From NCBI GenBank assembly GCA_963575745.1, contig CAUYUJ010000706.1, positions 46,346-110,345 of the forward strand: a stretch of 64,000 nucleotides of DNA. Reading direction: 5' to 3'. Position numbers and translations under genes: made by a program. Below the pieces are notes generated by a model that was not told the DNA's origin, did no database searches, and was given only the letters and a program-made list of their open reading frames with translations. This DNA comes from Prorocentrum cordatum. Taxonomy: Eukaryota; Sar; Dinophyceae; Prorocentrales; Prorocentraceae. The stretch's first letter is position 1. The number at the start of each line of letters is the position of its first letter. This document shows, in pieces, positions 34,101 to 41,812 of the stretch.

Positions 34101-37100
34101 CCACCAGGGATGACCCTAACCAGCCCCGCCCACGCGTCTCGCTTCACATGCTCCAGCTGGACCCGAAACCACTCATCGACCTGGTGTACACTGGCTTGCA
34201 AGCTGTCCCCGTGCGGGGGCACCCTGACGCACGCGGGTCGCGCCCCAGCGGCTCCAGCCCTGGGGCCGCGTCGGGCCCACCACGCACGTACAAGTCAGGC
34301 ACAGCCCTGGCGCACAGTCCAGACCGCTCATCGACGTCATCTGGAGCCGACGAACGCCGTACGCCTTCCCTCATCAGCGCGGCCGCCGCCCTCGCCCGAG
34401 GCCGTGCCCGCCCACGACGATCTGCCTCTCGCTCGTCACGACAGAGTGACGGGAACTCCACCTCAGACAACAGTGGCATCGAGACGTGGGAGCACATTGT
34501 GACGGAAGAGGAGCCGACTGCCTACCACGTCCTCGCCTACCACGTCCGTGATGTGCGGACCCGTGTCAATGCCCCTGGCATCGAGGTCTGGCTTGACCCT
34601 GGTGATCACCACGATGGTGCCTACTTACCGTGGGGGACGACAGTCATGGGCCACCGCGTTATTGACCCTGCGGTGGCGGGGCGGGACGGCTGGGTCATCC
34701 TCCACCACGACCACGGCGACACCACTACTAAGCTCTGGGCACCGACCCAAGTCCACGTCAAAGCGGACGACACCTGGCGCACCGTCATGGTACCAGCGGA
34801 CATGGGGCCCCAGTGGATCAGGTGCCATGCCGAGGACGCTCGCCTCCCCGCCGAGGTTGTCCGCACTACAGGCCAATCCTGGTTTGCTGACGTCTGGCCC
34901 TTGTGGGATCGCCCGCGACCCCACCCAGACGACCCAGGCACAAATGAGCATGCGCTCCCGCCTTTACCAGGACGCTGGTCTTGCCTACAGTGTCGATTCC
35001 AATGCTGTCAGTACTGTGCGGCTCGCCGCAACACGCAGCTCGGCACCTCGGGCCAACCAACGTGCCCAGACTGCGGCCGCAGCGGACTGCGTACACTCAT
35101 GGACTGGTCCACGGACTACTCGTGCAACAGTTGGACGTGTGCATACAGCACCAACAACAGGGACTCCGACACATGCTGCCTGTCCAGCAGGTGCCCCCAT
35201 CCCCCCAGGCCACACAACCTGCTCGACGTCCGTGCCACAGGGATGCCGCCGCACATCCTTGCCCGCCAATTCGGCAACGCGCCAGCCCTCCACGACCTTA
35301 AGGAACCCCCCCGAGCGCCTTCAGGCCCCGGGGGGGAACCTCCACAACCAGGGCAAGCAGGCTACCAGGGTCAATGGTACTTCCCACCGCAGCCGCGGCG
35401 CGTCCCCAGGCAGGGACTGCCTGACGGCACAAGGCGGCCACCTGGATTCACAGGAACGGGGATGCCCGAAGAACCTTCCCCCGACCAACCGCTTTGGAGG
35501 GAAGGCTACGTGCTCTTCAGTCCCCACCAGGCCCTCAAGGAGGAATTCACCTTCAACAAGACGGTCCGCCGACCCTACTCCCTAGCCATTACCAACATGT
35601 ACAGGGATCGTGTCACGGTCAGGACCGTCTGCGAGTCGATCGCCGAGCGCATCCACACTACCCGCACCCGCTGGCGAGATGTGGTACTGTACTGGGACGC
35701 CGAGGGTGGTCCTGGGCCTCAAGCCCTCGACTACGACATGCGACTCTGCGACGCCATGGTGAGCCGTGCCACGACCGAAGCCGAGCTAAACCACGACCGC
35801 AGCAACCGTGGTAGTTTCTGCCTCTATGGACCAGCGCACCAGCGAGCCGTCAACATCACGGCGATCTCCGAGCCGCAGAACATCGACTACATGGAGCATG
35901 TGCGGCGATACTCACCCGTAGGGGGGACCTACCCTGACCACGCCTTCGAGCACGTCTATCGGGGCTGGCAGCGGCCCGACGTGCCCACCATCCTCCCCGA
36001 CACCCGTCCCCTCTCGAGAGCCGACTGGCAGCGTCACCAACAGCACCAGCAGCGCATCCAGCAGCGGGACCAACGTGACGCAGGACAGCAGGGCACGCCA
36101 CGCTACCGCTCCCCCGCGCGAGTCCCGACAGGCGGTAACACGGCCTACGACGGGGTTGCCGCCTACTACCGTGGCCCCATAGGTGCCAGGCCCGCGGCTG
36201 CTGGAGCAGCCGCCTCCAGCTACGGCCACGCCCCCCACGCCAGGGTACACCCAGCGGTCATCGGCTACCCGCGTGCACCCGTGCAGGCCCTAAGGGCCAC
36301 CTCGCCAGTGCCAGGGTCCACGCGCGCCTGGGGCCTTTACTCAGGCCGACATGATGGCACCTCCAGCAACCAGCCCGCAGTGATAACCCCTGCGGCTTCA
36401 GCCCAGGGGGCTGCAACAAACCGTGGCAGGGCTGGGCGCCCCGAAGGATGGCGTGATGCGAACGTGCGCGCTTGGCAACCGCGCCAGCACACGCCCCCGC
36501 CAAACGTGGCTGCAGCACTGCGCCCTGCCCAGGCAAAACCTGCCCCACCTGAGCGGGAGAGGCAGCCGCTTACCCCGCTCGTCCTCACGCACATCCAGGC
36601 GCATCACAGCGCCTCCCCGCGGCACAGCGAGGGAAGCGCCCACCACGTCAGCCCCCGCCCCGACGCTGTCGACCCCGACCAGGCCACAGCCACGGCGGAG
36701 GGCGGCACAAGCGCCTCTCGCCAGCCCAGCCCATCACCCTGCGCGGCGCCGATCCGATCCCCGAGCAGGGCGGATTCCGAGCGCGCTAATGCCCAGGCGA
36801 CCTCGCCACGCGACCGCCACACGGGCGGGCGCGTCCCGCGCAGCAGGACCTGCAGCCGCCACAGTTCACGCAAGGCCCCAGGGAGCTCCACGAGCTCGCC
36901 GCCTCGCGAGACTCAGGCTGATGGCCGAGCCCCCGAAGTGGTGCCACGCTTCGGAGCCAGCGTCATCGAACCTGGCCAGGTCGACCTCGAGCCGACGCCG
37001 TCCACGGACCACGAGCCGCCGCTGCCCACCCGCGTGATCGCCCCCATCGACGAGGCGCCAACCTTCGACCCGTTCAAGAACAAGTACCGTGTCAAGAACC

Positions 37101-40100
37101 TTGTGGCGGGTTTCGGCGGTGGCTCACCGCTCTCACCTCAGAGTCGGGGCGGAGCCCCCGCCACCTCAGCTGCTGCCGCGGCAGCGGCGGCCCCGCGGGG
37201 AATCAGCCCTGTCCGCAACGTGGGCCTCACGGCAGCGGGCATGGACGAGGCCCAGCGCCAGGCCTCCGACCGTGCTGCTGGAGCTGTTCCACCAGATGCT
37301 GCTCATCAAGATACTGACGGGGCGGGCGCGCCACCGCAGGAGGGACCAGCGGTGTCGCGTGCGCAGTATATGCGCGTGCGTTGTGCCGCCGCCGCGCCTA
37401 GCCGCCGCCGCTGGTTCGCTTTTGTTTTTGTGTTCGGCAGGACGGATCGAGGAGTCGCCTCCCTCTCCCTCTGCTGCCGTCTCACCTCTCCTCCCCTCGT
37501 CCCCTACGGTACTGGAGTGAGGAGGATTTTTCGTGACATTTTTACTGACGTTTATGAACCCCCCCTGGCGCAGTGCCGACCGTGTCCCGCCTATACTTCT
37601 GGCCTGACGGCGGCTTCAGCCCCGGTCAAGCTAATCCATAGGAACGCCATGAGCTCCTACTGTGGCCAAGCCTCCTACCTGGGCGAGGGTCAGGCTGACC
37701 TTCACCGTGCGGGGCGTGCAAACCCCAGTTCCACCGATGGAGACGGGCCAGGTCGCTCCATACACCTCGTCAGCCTTAACATCACCAGTCTCTCAGCGAA
37801 TTGGCCAACCATCACCGCCCTTGGTGTCGACCACAACGCCGCAGTCATAGCACTGCAGGAGACCCGACATGCCAAGCCGACTAGACAAGCCATCGCTACC
37901 AGCGCCGCCAATCCACTCCACGGAGGATACCACGCCAGTCTTGGACCTGACCTAGATCTGGCGCGAGCCCAGCGCAGAGCTGCCCACGGCGGCACAGACC
38001 ACACCGTTGTGGGCAACACTGGCGCCTCGGGAGGGGTCGCCATCCTCTCTAAGGATGCCATTGTCGACTCCACTGTCGACGACAATGCGCCCTGCATCGC
38101 CGCCCTCAAGGCCAAGAAAAGATGGCACGAGGTCTTTCTCCCGCTCTGCACTCAACACCGCCGCAGGCGGCGACGAAACAACCACGGGCCCGCGGGGATC
38201 TACATAGCGAGCCTCTACGGGATTGCTGGAGGAGACAGCACAGCTCTTTTTCGGCTCGCTGACTGCGCCGCCGCTAGGGTCGGCTCAGCCCCCTACTTCA
38301 TCTGCATGGACGCCAATACGAACATCGACGACAATCCACACCTTCTGCACATGTTGCAGCACGGATGGTTCAACGTTGCTGAGGGCACACCAGACCACAC
38401 CATGCACACATACGGCAATATCCCTGACTGGGACCGCGTCACCAAGTGCCCCCGCACTTCGCGCATCGATTATATCATTGCCAACCAAGCGGCGCGATCC
38501 CTTGTCACCGACTTCTGCTACCTTCGCGACTTGCCAGCGAAGTCTCATGTTGGCCTGCAGGTCACGCTTGACCTCAGTCGCCTCGACCATACGGCCCGAC
38601 GTCTTCTTGCCCCCACGCCCTACCCTCCCGACGATGGAGCTCATGAGGGTCACGAGCTGCAGGCACTAGGGACCCTCATCGCTGGGCGATATCAGGACCG
38701 CATGGAACAGGCCGACACACGCGACGACGTGGAGCGCATGTTCGCCCTGGCTAACGAGGCCAGTCATGAGTACCATCTCACCCGTCTGCGCGACCTGCCA
38801 CCTCCACCGCCCGACCACCCAAAAAAGAAGCCCCCCACCATGCACGGGCTCACGCCCACGTTCGAAGATCGACCAGTTGTCCCCCGCGCCTTCCCCACCT
38901 ACGGAGCTTCCACGATACACATGAACCGACTGCGCAAGCTCCATCGGCAACTCTGTGAGCTCCGTTTCATCGGACAGCACCATCATTTGGATTGCCGTGC
39001 TATCCCGCCGTACCTCGCGCAGCGCATCGACTGCACGTGGACCGCGGCCCGCCTCTTATGCCACAAGCTGCGCCCCACGGTTCTCCTAGACTTCCCCGAG
39101 GCCTGGACCCCCGACGAGCCAGTGCCTCACGGAGAGCACCTTGACGTTTTGATCCAACACCTCGACTTGGAGCTGGCGCGACGTGCGAACCGTGCCAAAG
39201 CTGAACGCATCAAGATATGGGCTGAGGGCGTCCGCGAGCCAAGCGGGCGAAAGGCGGCCATATACGCACGGGCTGCTGACAGCTCGCCCACGGCGTATCT
39301 CCGCACGCCTACCACACCTGACGATACGCAACTCCACTGCGACACCAACGCCTTTAAACCTGACGAAGCTTGCACGGACGACAGCGACGCTGACACCGAA
39401 GCTGGCGGCTTCAGCCCCAGCGACGGTAGTTCGCCCGACACGGACAGCGACGAAGACCACACTCGTGAACCACCACCTGCGCAAGTCCCCGACATCCTCC
39501 CTGCCAACGCCATTGTTGCTAACACCAAGGACATGCTGAAGCTCATGGTCGACACCTGGGAGCCCATCTTGGGCAGGTACCGTGCACGTGCGGGACATGA
39601 CGCCGAAGCCATGCCGACGTGGGCCGACTTCTACGACGAGTACCGACAGGAGCTGCCTACGCCATCACCAGCTACCCCTTTCCACCTCACCGACGACCAA
39701 CTCATCCACTTCATTCGCACCCGTTCACCGCGCCGCGCGGGGGGACTGGACGGCTGGACTACTAAGGAGGCTAAGGAGTTACCCGACGACATTCTTCGCC
39801 TCTTCGCCAGCGTCCTACGCGCTATGCAACGCACTGGCACCATCCCAGAACCCCTCCTCCACGTGCCAAACCCGTGCCTCCGAAAAGGCCGAGGCGAACT
39901 CCCAACGGACCAACGACTTCTCTCGGTGCTTTCCGTTTGGATGTATGCGTGGGAAGCGCCAGCTTACCGCAGCCTCACGGACTGGCGGAAAGGATGGACC
40001 CACGCCACGAGTTTTGGCGCTGTCCCCAAAGCTACCATTGGGGACGTCAGCACCTCTCTTGCCCTGCGCATCGAACACGCCAGGGCCTTACTCCTTCCCT

Positions 40101-41812
40101 TAGCTGGAGCTGCCCTGGACCGACAGAAGTGTTTCGACTACCTCATCACGGACATCTGCCTTAACCTTGCGCTTCACGCGGGGTGTCCCCAAGACATCGT
40201 TACTGTCCGCAGAAACTTCTACAGTCGCCACAAACGCTACATCCGCATGAACGGTGCGTACTCTAAGGAACTGGCCAGGACTAACGGTCACCTCCAGGGA
40301 AGCTCTTGGTCCCTGGACGACATTAAGCTGCTCATGTGTGTGTGGACCAAGAGACAGCATCGATACGTTCCGCGATCACTCAGCACTACCTTTGTTGACG
40401 ACAGCAACTCCACTACTCACACCGCGCCTGAGTTGCAGAAATCTCTTGATGAAACCGCCAAGTTTGATCGATTTTCTGGTCAACGCATTCATCCTGGCAA
40501 AGTGGCGGGGTGGGCGCTCACCGACGAGCTTCACGCCGCCGTTACCCAGCTCACTCTGGCGGAACGGCCCTTACGCGTGGTCGACTCCTTTAAGCTCGTC
40601 GGGAGTTACATCAACGCCGAGGCAGCGCCGGCTCCAGCCGCGCTTAACCTCACGGCCACCGCTGACGCCCGTGTTCGCAGGGCGACTAGTCGCCTGCCGC
40701 GCATTGGCAAGCTCCCATCACCGATGCTTATTAAGGCGCGGCACGCCCGTTCCCTTGCTGCCAGCGTCTGTACCACGGGCACCGACATTCAAGCCCCATC
40801 AGGCCCCGTCAAAACTGCCTACAACCATGCCCTTAAGGCGGCTATCCGCCCCAAGGGAAACAGGTGGGTCGAGTTTTGGACTCTCATGGCCGTGTGCGTC
40901 CCAGGACACGCCCTGGAGATTGACGCCATTATGCAGCGTGAAGTCTTCCTGTGTCTGCGGCGACAGGTTAACCGCGACGCTACTCTCTGCGGTCTCGTCA
41001 GGGATCTCCAACACCATGTCCAGACCCTTTTCGGGGGAGGACCTGTAGGACGACTTGTCCAGACGCTTCAGCAGCTCCGTTGGACCTGGCCCACATTTGG
41101 CATCATGTACGACGACTGGGGCTGTCAGATCAGTTGGCTGAACCTACCCCAAAACGCCTTCCTTCACATGCTGCGAGCCTCACAACGCAGAGCCTTTCTG
41201 AGAAAAATCAAGCCACGGCGTCATGACCTTGGACACCTGGCCTCTGTCAGACAGGGCCTCGACCTCTTCGCCAGCACGTGGCTCGCCCGACGAAAGGAGC
41301 AGCCAAATGCAACGCATGGCAGCTGGCGCTCCTCCTTAACTACCTGTCGGGCGGGGACCACACCCAACAGCGACGATCCCGATCAAACACGTCCGCTGAC
41401 CCCAGCCCCATCTGCCGATACTGCGACGAGGAAGAGGAAACTCAGGAGCACACTGTTCGCGACTGCAAGTGCTGGGCCCGAGAAAGAGTCCCTCTCACCA
41501 CCCTCATCAGTGACGAGCAGTGGGCCCGTCTTCCGCCGCACACAAGACACTGCGGGCTCTTCGATGAAGACCCAGCCCTCCTCGACCTGCAGGCCGACCT
41601 CGCGAGGGACCCGCTACCACAGCCCATACCGCGGCCCCCACCTGAGGGAGATCCTGCGGCTTCAGCCCAGGACTCCTACACCACCTACCTTGACCATGAC
41701 ACTGGTTGGACATGGGTCTACGCTGCCACGGACGGTGCATGCACCAACCAAGCCATCCCATTGCTTGCACGAGCGGGCTACGGCGTCTACTACGGCATCG
41801 ACCACCGCATGA
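31127..41812 (+). CDS. LINE ORF2: accessory region, endonuclease, reverse transcriptase
   Basis: First ATG at 31,127 (the frame is open from 31,019), about 3,560 residues uninterrupted. Residues about 1-2190 are an unusual N-terminal region: two hydrophobic segments (CLICLFVATYAIAIAMPY; GGVVCGLLLVGAKLLAQGAV), a WHGTRGDLAARL...GRTYASVHPSLAAWYA block at about 795-850 resembling ADP-ribosyltransferase folds, and a cysteine-rich block (WSCLQCRFQCCQYC...CPDCG...CCLSSRCP) at about 1280-1365. The endonuclease follows at about 2215-2480 with N2218 (LNITSL), E2245 (LQETRH), D2395 (CMDANTN), R-IDY (SRIDYII) and H2474 (SHVGLQ). Reverse transcriptase at about 2860-3200 has GGLDGW, D2998 (LDRQKCFDYL), QGSSWS in place of QGDP, and catalytic FVDD at 3089-3092. 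After about codon 3380 the frame departs from the family and homology continues in the +1-shifted ORF at 41,278. Confidence 0.85.
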   Translation: MMIRARLIPCAAAWAPGEDNQDMFWAWLEDCVPYILATLHLPQYDHLFQEDSEDTTDALRQRTAVDMCEDIWHRAGPDRQRTNRNLTRIQSSREYATRYFGLLLEYQGARATLVGPEAFTAPLPPYLSRAHALLPRGLPPPDQDAMAYLADVILHQPPDMLPLVEAELAAAPMDGTDQAADDPVSWLLQHIAASDIGNISMDSFHASDDSQDGIDTQDRDGTTPPGDSAQRDRDSEPYFGHTSLHSSPPHNSAQADPGAQLNDAEGVTAADATSHSTASPAHASPCSGGFSPAAPLARPGHPQTAGGSTTPFTSVHRDNVTDSNPSAIGHWQADIDNDPIDDEYPDASGSHEPQHSAAASRHCGCLICLFVATYAIAIAMPYKDQIDGYLPTPSRDPSYRQRRRRKATAPGPSVSTTSRRKTTYNVTSTLWATLKWTSVKLRDSVSGGATAVGVGLGGVLKWASGKLGAIATGGVVCGLLLVGAKLLAQGAVGHVGARICARALDSSTAQWCLRCCQPSRRPRDEATYKMPCTLADEHDDQHVHALRHPLLQEHYAAAVAAAVADVTTATTAAIVEVTAAVSRASSVTPRSTSPSPRDGSKSGAAFGNLPTNEDATAHGSDTEARETRERTHDSPWSIFRHADARGSSPDADTQPPRRRARYASPDRPQAPSGPGMPYTALKPPTRNLRNTIQRDPAVPVPPKSILNALYQNGFALGNSGVSTEDIKDALRLHDHPRFTHDPTLQALGPWTDIMQRPPNRLTWVLEDSGGNSGETIFPYLTWDLRQPTTDAPTVFWHGTRGDLAARLAASGGHLLPGPRREAKGRTGTNVGRTYASVHPSLAAWYAMPPHPPYSLEDDTLAWGPIALWMCEATQPPRGENRHNFVKGEAHGARLIYPRVLSLLIRMDWCAPTEAASRCRALPHAYGMGDCAHALHIAGYDHPDLREAAEAHDQEASTRRRPAIAAAWPPPQALYSPEAARVWAKQHYDTEAATRDDPNQPRPRVSLHMLQLDPKPLIDLVYTGLQAVPVRGHPDARGSRPSGSSPGAASGPPRTYKSGTALAHSPDRSSTSSGADERRTPSLISAAAALARGRARPRRSASRSSRQSDGNSTSDNSGIETWEHIVTEEEPTAYHVLAYHVRDVRTRVNAPGIEVWLDPGDHHDGAYLPWGTTVMGHRVIDPAVAGRDGWVILHHDHGDTTTKLWAPTQVHVKADDTWRTVMVPADMGPQWIRCHAEDARLPAEVVRTTGQSWFADVWPLWDRPRPHPDDPGTNEHALPPLPGRWSCLQCRFQCCQYCAARRNTQLGTSGQPTCPDCGRSGLRTLMDWSTDYSCNSWTCAYSTNNRDSDTCCLSSRCPHPPRPHNLLDVRATGMPPHILARQFGNAPALHDLKEPPRAPSGPGGEPPQPGQAGYQGQWYFPPQPRRVPRQGLPDGTRRPPGFTGTGMPEEPSPDQPLWREGYVLFSPHQALKEEFTFNKTVRRPYSLAITNMYRDRVTVRTVCESIAERIHTTRTRWRDVVLYWDAEGGPGPQALDYDMRLCDAMVSRATTEAELNHDRSNRGSFCLYGPAHQRAVNITAISEPQNIDYMEHVRRYSPVGGTYPDHAFEHVYRGWQRPDVPTILPDTRPLSRADWQRHQQHQQRIQQRDQRDAGQQGTPRYRSPARVPTGGNTAYDGVAAYYRGPIGARPAAAGAAASSYGHAPHARVHPAVIGYPRAPVQALRATSPVPGSTRAWGLYSGRHDGTSSNQPAVITPAASAQGAATNRGRAGRPEGWRDANVRAWQPRQHTPPPNVAAALRPAQAKPAPPERERQPLTPLVLTHIQAHHSASPRHSEGSAHHVSPRPDAVDPDQATATAEGGTSASRQPSPSPCAAPIRSPSRADSERANAQATSPRDRHTGGRVPRSRTCSRHSSRKAPGSSTSSPPRETQADGRAPEVVPRFGASVIEPGQVDLEPTPSTDHEPPLPTRVIAPIDEAPTFDPFKNKYRVKNLVAGFGGGSPLSPQSRGGAPATSAAAAAAAAPRGISPVRNVGLTAAGMDEAQRQASDRAAGAVPPDAAHQDTDGAGAPPQEGPAVSRAQYMRVRCAAAAPSRRRWFAFVFVFGRTDRGVASLSLCCRLTSPPLVPYGTGVRRIFRDIFTDVYEPPLAQCRPCPAYTSGLTAASAPVKLIHRNAMSSYCGQASYLGEGQADLHRAGRANPSSTDGDGPGRSIHLVSLNITSLSANWPTITALGVDHNAAVIALQETRHAKPTRQAIATSAANPLHGGYHASLGPDLDLARAQRRAAHGGTDHTVVGNTGASGGVAILSKDAIVDSTVDDNAPCIAALKAKKRWHEVFLPLCTQHRRRRRRNNHGPAGIYIASLYGIAGGDSTALFRLADCAAARVGSAPYFICMDANTNIDDNPHLLHMLQHGWFNVAEGTPDHTMHTYGNIPDWDRVTKCPRTSRIDYIIANQAARSLVTDFCYLRDLPAKSHVGLQVTLDLSRLDHTARRLLAPTPYPPDDGAHEGHELQALGTLIAGRYQDRMEQADTRDDVERMFALANEASHEYHLTRLRDLPPPPPDHPKKKPPTMHGLTPTFEDRPVVPRAFPTYGASTIHMNRLRKLHRQLCELRFIGQHHHLDCRAIPPYLAQRIDCTWTAARLLCHKLRPTVLLDFPEAWTPDEPVPHGEHLDVLIQHLDLELARRANRAKAERIKIWAEGVREPSGRKAAIYARAADSSPTAYLRTPTTPDDTQLHCDTNAFKPDEACTDDSDADTEAGGFSPSDGSSPDTDSDEDHTREPPPAQVPDILPANAIVANTKDMLKLMVDTWEPILGRYRARAGHDAEAMPTWADFYDEYRQELPTPSPATPFHLTDDQLIHFIRTRSPRRAGGLDGWTTKEAKELPDDILRLFASVLRAMQRTGTIPEPLLHVPNPCLRKGRGELPTDQRLLSVLSVWMYAWEAPAYRSLTDWRKGWTHATSFGAVPKATIGDVSTSLALRIEHARALLLPLAGAALDRQKCFDYLITDICLNLALHAGCPQDIVTVRRNFYSRHKRYIRMNGAYSKELARTNGHLQGSSWSLDDIKLLMCVWTKRQHRYVPRSLSTTFVDDSNSTTHTAPELQKSLDETAKFDRFSGQRIHPGKVAGWALTDELHAAVTQLTLAERPLRVVDSFKLVGSYINAEAAPAPAALNLTATADARVRRATSRLPRIGKLPSPMLIKARHARSLAASVCTTGTDIQAPSGPVKTAYNHALKAAIRPKGNRWVEFWTLMAVCVPGHALEIDAIMQREVFLCLRRQVNRDATLCGLVRDLQHHVQTLFGGGPVGRLVQTLQQLRWTWPTFGIMYDDWGCQISWLNLPQNAFLHMLRASQRRAFLRKIKPRRHDLGHLASVRQGLDLFASTWLARRKEQPNATHGSWRSSLTTCRAGTTPNSDDPDQTRPLTPAPSADTATRKRKLRSTLFATASAGPEKESLSPPSSVTSSGPVFRRTQDTAGSSMKTQPSSTCRPTSRGTRYHSPYRGPHLREILRLQPRTPTPPTLTMTLVGHGSTLPRTVHAPTKPSHCLHERATASTTASTTA
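31983..32007 (+). repeat. GGCT hairpin 3
   Basis: Outer GCAGTGG/CCGCTGC (7 pairs, one wobble), unpaired C, GGCT/AGCC, loop TC. Encodes GGFSPA in ORF2. Confidence 0.85.
33130..33150 (+). repeat. GGCT-type hairpin 4 (GCCT/AGGC variant)
   Basis: Outer CCAGG/CCTGG, unpaired C, apical GCCT/AGGC, loop TC. Encodes APSGPG. Sits just before the WHGT block. Confidence 0.8.
34243..34265 (+). repeat. GGCT hairpin 5 (CC loop)
   Basis: Outer CCCCAG/CTGGGG, unpaired C, GGCT/AGCC, loop CC. Encodes SGSSPG. Confidence 0.85.
35306..35336 (+). repeat. GGCT-type hairpin 6 (GCCT/AGGC variant)
   Basis: Outer CCCCCCCGAG/CCCGGGGGGG (one A-C mismatch), unpaired C, GCCT/AGGC, loop TC. Encodes APSGPG. Follows the cysteine-rich block. 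Confidence 0.8.
36387..36409 (+). repeat. GGCT hairpin 7
   Basis: Outer CCCCTG/CAGGGG, unpaired C, GGCT/AGCC, loop TC. Encodes AASAQG. Confidence 0.85.
37605..37628 (+). repeat. GGCT hairpin 8
   Basis: Outer TGACGG pairs with CC-G-GTCA (one extra G), unpaired C, GGCT/AGCC, loop TC. Encodes AASAPV just before the endonuclease. Confidence 0.75.
39401..39421 (+). repeat. GGCT hairpin 9
   Basis: Outer GCTGG/CCAGC, unpaired C, GGCT/AGCC, loop TC. Encodes GGFSPS between endonuclease and reverse transcriptase. Confidence 0.85.
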
